Notes: a model not told the origin generated them from the sequence alone. A stretch of 20,558 nucleotides of DNA from an uncultured Bacilli bacterium (GCA_948479395.1 CAOLUI010000018.1:1-20558); one strand, 5' to 3'; numbered from the stretch's first letter, positions 1-8,918 are shown. Program-made: numbers and translations.

Positions 1-4
1 CCCC
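1..4 (-). repeat. Edge of a poly-G switch tract (copy A)
   Basis: Four C on the plus strand (G on the coding strand) at the very edge, aligned with the G9 and G10 tracts of copies C and B. The true length lies outside the window. Confidence 0.5.
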
Positions 5-78
5 AGTAGGGCTAGTGCTCCTAGGGTTAGGAGGGTATTCTTTAGTTTCTTATTTTTCTTAAAACTTTTTAATTTCAT
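1..78 (-). CDS. Surface-family protein copy A, N-terminus only (runs off left edge)
   Basis: Only the first 26 codons lie in the window. The ATG at 78 is followed by a basic stretch (M-K-L-K-S-F-K-K-N-K-K) and then a hydrophobic segment ending L-L-G. This matches the N-termini of copies B (start 8891) and C (start 19380). The last visible bases, read on this strand, are GGGG, exactly where the other copies carry a G9 or G10 tract, so the switch tract is cut by the window edge and the ON/OFF state cannot be read. The start has a GAGGG ribosome binding site about 9 bases upstream and an extended -10 promoter at 106-114. It lies directly downstream of polC but has its own promoter. The product is inferred to be exported; the function is unknown. 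Confidence 0.75.
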   Translation of the reverse strand, partial: MKLKSFKKNKKLKNTLLTLGALALLG

Positions 79-105
79 TTCTTGTTCCCTCTTTCTATTA
101 TTTAA

Positions 106-114
106 ATTATATCA
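106..114 (-). promoter_or_regulatory. Extended -10 promoter of copy A
   Basis: Read on the minus strand this is TGATATAAT, a perfect extended -10 element. No good -35 is seen 17 bases upstream. It is followed by the leader AATAGAAAGAGGGAA, which is also found in copies B and C. Confidence 0.6.
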
Positions 115-130
115 TACTTTTTTCTTTTAG

Positions 131-157
131 AAAAAAAATAAACTAGAAATTTTTCTA
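131..157 (-). terminator. Putative intrinsic terminator of dnaE-polC
   Basis: Just after the polC stop, the minus strand has a 6-bp hairpin (TAGAAA / TTTCTA, positions 144-157) and then a T-rich run with eight consecutive T. The stem is short and AT-only, so it is a weak terminator and the call is tentative. Confidence 0.4.
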
Positions 158-163
158 ATTTAT

Positions 164-3100
164 TTAAAACAAGCTTAATTGGCTAGTCTCTGGTAAAGAA
201 CCAAATATATTCATACTACGAAGTTTGGTCATTGTAGCTATATTTACTTTACCTCGCATTTGAAAGTCTTCAATACTATAAAATGGTTTAATATTTCTCT
301 CTTCAATAATTTTCGCTGATACTGCATCTCCAAGGCCATCAAGCGAAGCAAAAGGCATAATTAAAGCATTTTCTTCTTCTACCATGATAAAATTTTGTCC
401 ATCACTTTTTTCAATATCAATCGTTTTAAAAGAGACTCCTCGACTAACCGCTTCTAAAGCTAATTTCAAAGTTTCTAAAAGCGATGCTTCTTTATTGGTT
501 GCCTCATGTCCCTTACTTTGAATTTCTAATATCTTAGCTTTTATCGCATCATATCCCTTAGTCATACAATCAATATCAAAATCTGTAAATCTTGTACTAA
601 AATAAGTACAATAATAAACTAAAGGTTTATGAACTTTATACCAAGCAATTCGAAAAGCACTAGTTACATATGCTGCCGCATGGGCTTTGGGAAACATGTA
701 TTTAATTTTTTGACAAGAAGTAATATACCAATCTGGTATGTTATATTCTTTTAACGTTTCAACAAAACCAGCCCAAGTCTCGGGATCTTTTCCAGCTTTT
801 CCTTTACGGACAAATTCCATTATTTTAAAAGCTTTTATAGAAGGAACCCCTTTATTCATTAATTCAACCATAATATCATCCCGACATCCAATAACATCTT
901 TAAAAGGACAAATATTTTTTTGAATTAATTCTTGCGCATTACCTAGCCATACATCTGTTCCATGAGCAAGACCAGAAATTTTAACAAGTTCCGCAAAAGT
1001 TGTTGGTTTAGCATCCTTGACAAGTTGAATCGTAAAAGGAGTTCCAAACTCAGGTACTCCAAGAGTTCCTGTATCACACATAATCTCCTCTTTTGTAACT
1101 CCTAAAGCTTTTGTTCCTGTAAATAAAGACATTGTCTTCTTATCATCCAAAGGAACTTTTGTTACATCATCTCCCGTTAAATCTTGAATCATCCTTAACT
1201 GCGTAGGATCAGTATGGCCTAAAATATCTAACTTCAAAACATCAGCATCAATAGCATGATAATCAAAATGAGTAGTTCTCCAAGCTTTAGAAGGATCATC
1301 AGAAGGAAATTGAAAAGGCGTAAAATCAAAAACTTCCATATAATCAGGAATAACTACTATTCCACCAGGATGTTGTCCTGTCGTTCTCTTACAACCTGTA
1401 CACCCTTTAGCTAAACGTTCTGTTTCAATATGCCGCATAATAATACCTTTATTCTCACAATAGCCCTTAACATATCCATATGCTGTTTTCTCCGCTACAG
1501 TTCCAATAGTTCCTGCTCGGTAAACATTATCAACACCAAATAATACTTTAGTATATTCATGAGCACTGGCTTGATTTAAATCAGAAAAATTAAGATCAAT
1601 ATCAGGAACTTTATCCGCATTAAATCCTAGGAATGTAGCAAATGGTATGTCATGACCATCTTTTTCCATTTTAGTATTACATTTAGGACATTTCTTATCT
1701 GGAAGATCAAAACCACAAGAATAATTAACCCCTAAAGCTTCACCATTATCATCTAAAAAAATACTGTGTTTACATTTAGGACAACGATAGTGCGCTGGCA
1801 TACTATTAACCTCTGTAATTCCCATCATATTAGCCACAAAAGAAGAACCAACTGAACCTCTAGAGCCTACTAAAAATCCTTCATCATTTGAGTGCTTTAC
1901 TAACTTTTGGGCAATTAAGTAAATAACATCATAATTAGCACCTATAATACCCCCTAACTTTTTATAAGCTAACTTATCTAATTCTTCCTCACTACCTTCT
2001 TCTTCTAAATATTTCTTAACCATATCTTTAACTGCTACTTTTCCTTTATTAATTACCTCATGAATTAATTTAAAAGATGCATCCTCATCACTTTCTTCCT
2101 CTTTACAGGCATTAATTAAAGCATCACCATATAATTCTTTTGCTAAACGCTCCTCAATATTAAACGGTAAAGGACTACCATAAAGCTCATCAGCTTTTTG
2201 ATAAACTAATTCTGTCATTGTTTCTACTGAATGAGGAATTTTAGGAGCAAATGGTGCTGGGGTATCAATAATAACTTCAATCTCTTCACACATATCTGCT
2301 ATTTTATTAGAATTTAAAACCACTATTTCTTCGGCTTCTTCTTCGGTTAAAAAGCCAAAATCTTCTAACATTTCCTCTGTTGTTTTTAAATACATATTAG
2401 GAATTTCTAAACCTTTTCGATTCAAAGGATGAAGTTTACCATTAAACTTTTGGTTAACAATAATTTCTCGATAAATTTTATCTTCTTTTTTTAAATTATG
2501 TACATCTCCTGTTGCCACTACTGGTTTTCCCGCTTCTTTAGCAATTCTTATAATTCTTTTTAAATAATTTTCGGCTTCTTCTCTACTTTTAAATCTTGCC
2601 TCTGCTCCAATAAGATGAGAAAAGATACTAATAGGTTGCACTTCTATATAATCGTAAAAATTCATCATATTTACTAACTCTTCATCATCTAAAGATTTAG
2701 CTTTATCAAAAACTTCCCCATTAATACAACCTGACCCAATAAGTAAACCGTCTCTCAAGCTTTCTATTTCTTTACGCGGAATTTTCGGTTGTTCATTTTT
2801 ATATAAATATTTAGTATTAGCAATAGAAATAATTTTAAACAAATTTTTTAAACCATTTCTATTTTTGGCAATCATAGTGGCATGAAAAGGATAAGAAAAA
2901 CGTACTAAAGATTCCATATCAATATTAGCTAGTAAATCACTAGTTGTAGAAATATTTTGATCATAAAAAGCCTTGCTCATCTTATAAAAAGCTAATGCTG
3001 TTCCCTCAGCATCATAGTCAGCACGATGATGACGATCTTCATCCCAAGGAATATCTAACTTTTTAGTCAAAGTTTGTAATTTATGATTATTCCATTCTGG

Positions 3101-4669
3101 ATGAAGCATTCGAGCCATACTCATTGTATCAACAACAGTTCGTTCAAATTCTCCTAAATTATACTTATTACAAGCAGCCTTCATAAATGAAATATCAAAT
3201 TTAGCATTATGTGCCACCATCGGAAAATCTTCTGCCCACTCTAAAAATCTTTTTGTAACATTTTCTTCGGTATCACATCCCTTTACCATTTCATCAGTAA
3301 TAAAAGTAAGTTCCGTAATTTTTTTAGGTATCGCACGATGAGGATCAATCAATTCATCAAAACGATCAATAATCTTCCCCGCTTGAATTTTAACAGCACC
3401 AATTTCAATCATTTGATCACTTCCGGCATAAAAACCCGTGGTCTCTGTATCAAATACAACAAATGTTTCTTCTAATAAATTAAATTCCCGATTATTAAAA
3501 ATAATATCTACATCATCATTAACGATATTCATTTCCGCTCCATATAAAGCTTTAAAACGTTCCTTTCCTTCCTTCCCTTTATTAATTGCCTCTACAGTAT
3601 GATACACCTCGGGAAAAGCTTGACAACAGTTATGATCAGTTATCGCTACAGCTTTTTGGCCAATACTTGCTGCGTATTTCACAATATTAAGAGGATTTTT
3701 TTGTTCATAAGGAACTACTGAATCCATTGCACTCATCATTGTATGCAAATGTAACTCAACTCGAGTATTTTCTCTACTTTCTTTTACAACTTCTTCCTTC
3801 GAATCAATTGCTTCATATTTTCTTACTTTTAAAACTAAATCTTTACTGAATGTATCAAACTCTACACTCCCTTTAAAACGATACCAAGCCCCTTCTTTTA
3901 TATCACCTAAAGCCGCCTTAAAATCACCCTTATCTTTTTTAAAGATTTTGGCCAACAAACTATTAGTTTTATCACTAATTTTTAAAGTAATAATATTTAT
4001 CTTTTCATGTTCTAAAGTATCTATTCCAAAAACATAAGCCTCTATTATAATACTTTTAACATCCCCCATAATATTATTAATTGCCACTACTTCTCCCTCT
4101 ATCGACTTTTCTTGTTTTATATTCTTTGGTGGAATTAATTCCATAACATTTTCTTTATTTTGTTCTTTTTCTAATTCATTTTTTACTAAATTATGTAATT
4201 CTTCATTAAGGACACTAGTTAATTCATACTCTCCTAAACCATAAGAAAATAATCTTTTACAAATTGTTTTACTCTCTTTTTTTACTTCTAATTCTTCTAA
4301 CTTTGTCCCTACTTCTATTGTAATTATTTCATCTTCTATAGAAATTTTTGAATCTTTTAAAGTAATTAGAGAAGGTCTTTTTTCTCCTAACTCACTTATT
4401 AATTCTTTTAAATAATTTAAAACCATTTCACTCTCTATATTTTCATATTCAAAAATAATTAAACATTTCTTTTCTTTTTTTATCCCTTTAGAAGCACATT
4501 CTAATAACTTATTTACAAATTCAAATGGTATTACTTCTTTATTCTTTAAATAGACTTTAAACAAATCTTTTTCTTTTAAATAAATTACTTTTTCGATTAC
4601 TGTATTTAAAAAATATTCTTGTTCTAAAAAATCAATACTTTTAAAAAAACGTTCTAAATCATTTGCCAC
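164..4669 (-). CDS. polC: DNA polymerase III alpha subunit, PolC type (replicative polymerase)
   Basis: Main leading-strand replicative polymerase of low-GC Gram-positives, carrying its own 3'-5' proofreading exonuclease. 1501 residues against about 1440 in B. subtilis. Domains in order: N-terminal and OB-fold region (about 1-290); PHP domain opening with E-L-H-L-H-T (305-310); exonuclease inserted in the PHP domain, with D-T-E-T-T-G (407-412), V-A-H-N-A-K-F-D (485-492) and H-R-A-D-Y-D (548-553); palm with G-S-R-G-S-V-G-S-S (935-943); a Cys-rich zinc-binding segment (963-997); and catalytic P-D-I-D-L-N-F (1022-1028). It ends in Q-L-S-L-F, a beta-clamp binding motif. The start is GTG with AGGTGG four bases upstream; the nearby ATG is out of frame and stops at once. 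It lies 11 bases after the dnaE stop, in one operon. About 55 residues (roughly 852-905, acidic and lysine-rich) are extra relative to B. subtilis PolC as I recall it. Confidence 0.97.
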   Translation of the reverse strand: MANDLERFFKSIDFLEQEYFLNTVIEKVIYLKEKDLFKVYLKNKEVIPFEFVNKLLECASKGIKKEKKCLIIFEYENIESEMVLNYLKELISELGEKRPSLITLKDSKISIEDEIITIEVGTKLEELEVKKESKTICKRLFSYGLGEYELTSVLNEELHNLVKNELEKEQNKENVMELIPPKNIKQEKSIEGEVVAINNIMGDVKSIIIEAYVFGIDTLEHEKINIITLKISDKTNSLLAKIFKKDKGDFKAALGDIKEGAWYRFKGSVEFDTFSKDLVLKVRKYEAIDSKEEVVKESRENTRVELHLHTMMSAMDSVVPYEQKNPLNIVKYAASIGQKAVAITDHNCCQAFPEVYHTVEAINKGKEGKERFKALYGAEMNIVNDDVDIIFNNREFNLLEETFVVFDTETTGFYAGSDQMIEIGAVKIQAGKIIDRFDELIDPHRAIPKKITELTFITDEMVKGCDTEENVTKRFLEWAEDFPMVAHNAKFDISFMKAACNKYNLGEFERTVVDTMSMARMLHPEWNNHKLQTLTKKLDIPWDEDRHHRADYDAEGTALAFYKMSKAFYDQNISTTSDLLANIDMESLVRFSYPFHATMIAKNRNGLKNLFKIISIANTKYLYKNEQPKIPRKEIESLRDGLLIGSGCINGEVFDKAKSLDDEELVNMMNFYDYIEVQPISIFSHLIGAEARFKSREEAENYLKRIIRIAKEAGKPVVATGDVHNLKKEDKIYREIIVNQKFNGKLHPLNRKGLEIPNMYLKTTEEMLEDFGFLTEEEAEEIVVLNSNKIADMCEEIEVIIDTPAPFAPKIPHSVETMTELVYQKADELYGSPLPFNIEERLAKELYGDALINACKEEESDEDASFKLIHEVINKGKVAVKDMVKKYLEEEGSEEELDKLAYKKLGGIIGANYDVIYLIAQKLVKHSNDEGFLVGSRGSVGSSFVANMMGITEVNSMPAHYRCPKCKHSIFLDDNGEALGVNYSCGFDLPDKKCPKCNTKMEKDGHDIPFATFLGFNADKVPDIDLNFSDLNQASAHEYTKVLFGVDNVYRAGTIGTVAEKTAYGYVKGYCENKGIIMRHIETERLAKGCTGCKRTTGQHPGGIVVIPDYMEVFDFTPFQFPSDDPSKAWRTTHFDYHAIDADVLKLDILGHTDPTQLRMIQDLTGDDVTKVPLDDKKTMSLFTGTKALGVTKEEIMCDTGTLGVPEFGTPFTIQLVKDAKPTTFAELVKISGLAHGTDVWLGNAQELIQKNICPFKDVIGCRDDIMVELMNKGVPSIKAFKIMEFVRKGKAGKDPETWAGFVETLKEYNIPDWYITSCQKIKYMFPKAHAAAYVTSAFRIAWYKVHKPLVYYCTYFSTRFTDFDIDCMTKGYDAIKAKILEIQSKGHEATNKEASLLETLKLALEAVSRGVSFKTIDIEKSDGQNFIMVEEENALIMPFASLDGLGDAVSAKIIEERNIKPFYSIEDFQMRGKVNIATMTKLRSMNIFGSLPETSQLSLF

Positions 4670-4680
4670 ATAACCACCTA

Positions 4681-7578
4681 CTATCTTTTAATTATGTTAT
4701 TAACATTAACTTGATATTTATCATATCTTTTTGTTACTCGCCCTTGAAACTCCGCTATATCTTTTACTTTTAAATCATCTAATAATCTAATTTGTTTCGC
4801 AAAAACTACAAAATTTCCAATCCCCGTTTCATCACTTGCTTCTATAAAAGCCATTTCTTCTTGATTTTTTGTTTTAATTCGCCTAATATTTTCAATTAAA
4901 ACTACACACTTTATATATTTATCAAAAAAAGAAGCAATATTAAATATCTTAACTAAATTTTTATCTTGATATTTACTTGCTGGATGATTACTTATATAAA
5001 AACCATAACTATTATATTCTAATTTATTTTCATCAATTATTTCTTCTACTTCTTTCATTTTTGGTTCTGAAATTAAAGACTCATCAACCGAACTCGCTAT
5101 CTCAGCATAATTTAATACAATTGCTAAATTGGCTTTTAACTGGGCAATACCTCCAAAATCGCGAAAAATTCCGGCATTTATTAAATTTTCTAATATTCTT
5201 TCATTAATGTTTTTATTATACATTCTTTTAACAAAAGAAATAAAATCTTTAAATAGGCCATTTTCTTCTCTTTCTTCTATAATACTCTTAATTGTTATAT
5301 TACTTATTCCTTTTATAATCGAAAATGATAAAATAATTTCTTCATTTTTTAAATAATAACTATCATAACTTATATTAACACTAGGTTTCACAATTTTCAA
5401 ATTTAATTTTTTCGCTTCTAAAAGATATTCACTCGTCTTTATTTCACTTCCAATACTCATATTTAAGAGATTAGTTATAAAATATTTAGGAAATTTTACC
5501 TTTAAATAAGCCATTTGATAACCTACTAAAGCATAAGCCACTGAATGAGATTTATTAAAACCATAATTAGCAAATTTTAATATTAAATCATATAATTCTT
5601 TAGCATGCTTCCCATACCCATTATTAGTAGCTCTTTTTATAAAATTAGCTTCTTCCTTTAATAATATATCTTTTTTCTTTTTACTCATGGCTCTTCTTAC
5701 TAAATCAGCTTCAGCAAAACTATAATTAGCCACTAAAACTAAAATTTGCATAACTTGTTCTTGATAAACAATAATTCCTTCTGTTTCTTTTAAAATAAAT
5801 TCTAGTTCTGGAATTATATAATTTATTATTTCTCTGCCTTCTTTTCTTTTAATAAATAAATCAATATTATCCATTGGTCCTGGTCTATAAAGCGCAATAG
5901 AGGCGACAATATCATTAAAAGAAGTGGGCTTTAACTTTTCTAAAAAACTTCTCATTCCTCCACTTTCAAATTGAAATATACCTGTTGTATCTCCTCGCGC
6001 AAAAATTTCTAAAACTTTTCCATCATTCAAATTTATATGCGCTAAATTAAGATGTCTTCCCGTATCTTTATATATCAAATCTAAAATATTAGCAATAATA
6101 GTTAAATTCTTAATCGCCAATAAATCCATTTTTAAAAGACCTAACTCTTCTAAATATTCCATTGTAATACCCGTAGAAATATTGTCATTATTTTTTCTAA
6201 TTGGAATAACTTCATCTAATACCGTTTTAGATATTACAACCCCTGCAGCATGAGTAGAAATATTTTTCTTCAAGCCTTCTAATTTCAAAGCAATTTTATA
6301 AATATTTTGAAATTCTTGATTTTTTCCAATAATACTTTTAACACTTTCTTGGTCTAAATTTTCTTTCAAACTTAAATTAGCATTTATCTTTTTTAATAAA
6401 GATTCTATTATCTCTTCTTTTTGAATAACCCGCGCAACTTCTCTTAAAACTAACTTACTTTTTAAGGTTGCAAATGTCATTATCGATGCCACTTTATCAT
6501 AACCATATCTTTCTTTAATATAAGAAATTACCATCTGTCTTTTAGTATTTTCAAAATCAATATCAATATCGGGCATTGTTACTCTCTCAGGATTTAAAAA
6601 TCTCTCAAATAATAAATTATATTTTAAAGGATCTATATCTGTAATCCCCAAAGTATAACAAACCAAAGAACCTGCAGCACTTCCTCTTCCTGGCCCTACA
6701 AAAATATTATTCTTCTTAGCATATAAAACATAATCATACACAATTAAAATATAATCCGCAAAACCCATTTTATTAATAACTTCTAACTCATAATTTAATC
6801 TTTCCAAATATTTAGTCGTTACATTTCCCTCTAAGCGTTTCTTTAATCCTTTTTTACTTAAACTTTCTAAATATTCTTTCGAATTATCTATTTCTAAACT
6901 ATATTTAGGCATATGACTAATATCTTTTGGAATTACTACATTTAATAAATCACTAACTTTCTTTGTTGATTCTATATCTTCTTGCCTAACATCTAAATGA
7001 TAACAATTAGCATCAAAACTTTGAAATTCATAAGTAGACACTTTTTCATCTCGATAAATCATTTCCAAATAATTTAAATATTTAGTATCCTCTTTTTTTA
7101 ATGCCCTTATTTCATTAACATACACAATATTAGAAGAAATAAGTAAAGCTTCAACTTTTTCTTTTTCATTTTGATATCCAATAAAAGAATCCTCAAAAAT
7201 ATCCCTAATTTCTTCATACAAACTCAAAGAACTAAAAGGAATAATAAGTAATATATCTTGATCATATTTCTTCAAATCTTCTAATTCTAAATGACGCTCT
7301 GTTTTAAACGTATTTAACTTCAATAAATTTTGATATCCTTGATAATTTTTAGCATACAAATACAAATGATATGAATTTACAATAATATCTAACCCAATAA
7401 TTGGTTTTATATTATTCTTAAGACACTTATCATAAAACTCCATTGTCCCGTATAAAAATTCATCACAAATAGCACAAGCTGATATTTTATTTTCCCCTAA
7501 AAAAGTCATTAAATTATCGATTTTAATTGTGCTTTTAAGTAAACTATAATCTGTTGTAACTTTTAGCGGAATATACAT
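4681..7578 (-). CDS. dnaE: DNA polymerase III alpha subunit, DnaE type
   Basis: Second replicative polymerase of Firmicutes, thought to extend RNA primers before handing over to PolC, chiefly on the lagging strand. 965 residues from this start; the family is usually about 1100. Visible motifs: degenerate PHP domain at the N-terminus; palm with G-P-G-R-G-S-A-A-G-S (about 295-304); catalytic P-D-I-D-I-D-F (336-342); S-T-H-A-A-G-V-V; a helix-hairpin-helix region, and a C-terminal OB-fold. In the PHP domain the usual metal-binding His pair is replaced (L-K-V-T-T-D-Y-S), so no PHP metal centre is expected. I chose ATG 7578 because AGGAGGT lies five bases upstream; the longer frame back to a TTG at 7599 has no such site. 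It is the first gene of a dnaE-polC operon with promoter at 7602-7610. Confidence 0.95.
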   Translation of the reverse strand: MYIPLKVTTDYSLLKSTIKIDNLMTFLGENKISACAICDEFLYGTMEFYDKCLKNNIKPIIGLDIIVNSYHLYLYAKNYQGYQNLLKLNTFKTERHLELEDLKKYDQDILLIIPFSSLSLYEEIRDIFEDSFIGYQNEKEKVEALLISSNIVYVNEIRALKKEDTKYLNYLEMIYRDEKVSTYEFQSFDANCYHLDVRQEDIESTKKVSDLLNVVIPKDISHMPKYSLEIDNSKEYLESLSKKGLKKRLEGNVTTKYLERLNYELEVINKMGFADYILIVYDYVLYAKKNNIFVGPGRGSAAGSLVCYTLGITDIDPLKYNLLFERFLNPERVTMPDIDIDFENTKRQMVISYIKERYGYDKVASIMTFATLKSKLVLREVARVIQKEEIIESLLKKINANLSLKENLDQESVKSIIGKNQEFQNIYKIALKLEGLKKNISTHAAGVVISKTVLDEVIPIRKNNDNISTGITMEYLEELGLLKMDLLAIKNLTIIANILDLIYKDTGRHLNLAHINLNDGKVLEIFARGDTTGIFQFESGGMRSFLEKLKPTSFNDIVASIALYRPGPMDNIDLFIKRKEGREIINYIIPELEFILKETEGIIVYQEQVMQILVLVANYSFAEADLVRRAMSKKKKDILLKEEANFIKRATNNGYGKHAKELYDLILKFANYGFNKSHSVAYALVGYQMAYLKVKFPKYFITNLLNMSIGSEIKTSEYLLEAKKLNLKIVKPSVNISYDSYYLKNEEIILSFSIIKGISNITIKSIIEEREENGLFKDFISFVKRMYNKNINERILENLINAGIFRDFGGIAQLKANLAIVLNYAEIASSVDESLISEPKMKEVEEIIDENKLEYNSYGFYISNHPASKYQDKNLVKIFNIASFFDKYIKCVVLIENIRRIKTKNQEEMAFIEASDETGIGNFVVFAKQIRLLDDLKVKDIAEFQGRVTKRYDKYQVNVNNIIKR

Positions 7579-7601
7579 AAAATACCTCCTGTTATACAAA
7601 T

Positions 7602-7610
7602 ATTATATCA
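7602..7610 (-). promoter_or_regulatory. Extended -10 promoter of dnaE-polC
   Basis: The minus strand reads TGATATAAT, placing transcription start about 17 bases before the AGGAGGT ribosome binding site and ATG 7578. The -35 region is only AT-rich. Same motif as at 106, 14251 and 18113. Confidence 0.6.
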
Positions 7611-7647
7611 TCACTTTATATATAAATTAAATATTAATTTAATGACT

Positions 7648-7679
7648 AAAAATAAAAACCATGATTTTACTCATAGTTT
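7648..7679 (-). terminator. Intrinsic terminator after copy B
   Basis: The minus strand has a 9-bp stem (AAACTATGA / TCATGGTTT, one G-U pair, loop GTAAAA) followed by a T-rich tail, TTATTTTTA. It lies 15 bases after the copy B stop and separates it from the dnaE promoter. Confidence 0.7.
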
Positions 7680-7693
7680 AATTACAAACATTT

Positions 7694-8891
7694 TTATTCA
7701 ACTTTTAAAACAAATGGCAAAGTACTAGAACCATTATTTCCGTCATTTATTTTTATTTCAGATTTTAAATATACTGATGGATGAACTTCATACACAAGAG
7801 TTGTATCACGATCGAATACATATCCACTATATACAGATAAAATACCAATACTATTAGAAAAAGATGGCGTCAACGTCCATTGATTACTACTACTTAACAA
7901 CCAGTCATTATTTGTACAATCACTTGCTGAAATCCAATTATGCAATGTCTTTTCTAAACATGCCACTCTATTCGTTGTAGCACCTCCACTAGTGGCATAT
8001 CCATAATCACTTGGGTACATTAATCCAACACGCCCTGTCCATATCGTTGGTCTTCCACTAGATACTTTACTCCCTCTTTCATATTGATAACTTAATTCAG
8101 GCGTTAAAGCGTCACTACCACCTAAGTTCCATACTACCTCACTTATCATACTCTTAGCTTCTTCTGTTAAACCTGTAGAATTAAAATCACATGAAACTGT
8201 TTTTCCATAAGCGCCATTAGGACAAGTGCCACTTGTTTTACTATAAAATGCTCCTTCATTTAAGACTTTTTGTAAAGGACTTTTAGTCCAATCATTAATT
8301 CCAGATACTCCTGTATTATCCCAACTAAACTTTCCAATACTTTCACTTCTTATTAATTTAACTTTATCAGATTTACTACCATCAGAATTTTTAATATCTT
8401 TCATTACTCCAATTATCCGCCATAATTCTCCATTAAATTGCACATAATTATTAGGATTTTTTCCTATATATCTAAAATTTCCAAAATCATCTTCTACTAT
8501 TTCTTCTGATGTCCTAGATAATCTCTTTAAATATCCAGCAAAACTATTATCCTCAAAATCTATATTACAGCTTATTTCTGGATTATTATTCGCATTTATA
8601 TTTACTAGTCCCCACAATTCTTTGTTCCATTCTGCTGTAACACCATTTTCACATATTACACTATTCACCTTTAAATTGCTTTCTTTACTCGGAAAAGAAT
8701 CCGTCCTTTTTTCGCCATCCATTGTATAACTTATTTCACTTTTTGGCTTTTTTCCAACTAAATTATACCTATCTTTATATAAGATACCGCTCTTATACGC
8801 TACAAGACCCCCCCCCCAGGATAGCTGTTAATCCTAGTGCTAGGAGGGTATTCTTCAATTTTTTATTTTCCTTAAAACTTTTTAGTTTCAT
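7694..8891 (-). CDS. Phase-variable surface-family protein copy B, switched OFF (G10 tract)
   Basis: Starts at ATG 8891 with GAGGG upstream. The N-terminus is basic, then hydrophobic (a likely export signal or membrane anchor). At 8808-8817 the coding strand has ten G; read as it stands, translation ends four codons after the tract (S-C-S-V-stop). With nine G, as in copy C, the frame opens into a 398-residue protein ending L-P-F-V-L-K-V-E. In the repaired protein the body begins near residue 51 with a small domain holding one Cys pair (V-I-C, I-S-C-N-I-D-F), then D-D-F-G-N, a W-R-I-I-G block, a second Cys pair (G-T-C-P-N-G, V-S-C-D-F), G-L-M-Y-P-S-D-Y-G-Y-A, and a third pair (A-C-L-E-K, D-C-T-N-N-D-W). 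An internal ATG at 8722 opens a 342-codon frame, but it lacks a signal and a ribosome site and would not be exported. Function unknown; I infer an exported disulfide-bonded surface protein. Confidence 0.8.
8808..8817 (-). repeat. Poly-G tract (G10), frame-switch site of copy B
   Basis: Ten C on the plus strand. Read on the coding strand they give GGG-type Gly codons, which are rare in this AT-rich DNA. One G fewer restores a full-length frame. Confidence 0.9.
8832..8845. repeat. Inverted repeat next to the G tract, copy B
   Basis: TCCTAG-TG-CTAGGA, a 6-bp inverted repeat 14 bases from the G tract. Copy C has the identical element at 19321-19334, and copy A has a related one with 5-bp arms at 19-32. 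It is coding sequence, so it may only reflect Leu-Ala-Leu-Gly codons. Confidence 0.5.
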
Positions 8892-8918
8892 CTTTGATTC
8901 CCTCTTTCTATTATTTAG

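Noticed and set aside
7600..7693. CRISPR, tRNA or riboswitch in the short gaps
   Set aside because: The gaps hold only promoters, terminators and AT-rich spacer; there are no spaced repeats, cloverleaf or known aptamer.
7694..8722. Internal ATG 8722 as the true start of copy B
   Set aside because: There is no ribosome binding site or export signal there, whereas ATG 8891 has a promoter, GAGGG and a signal shared with copies A and C. The G10 tract explains the broken frame.
7694..8891. Diversity-generating retroelement target
   Set aside because: The lectin-like look of the C-terminus suggested it, but no reverse transcriptase, template repeat or A-biased variable region is visible in the window.
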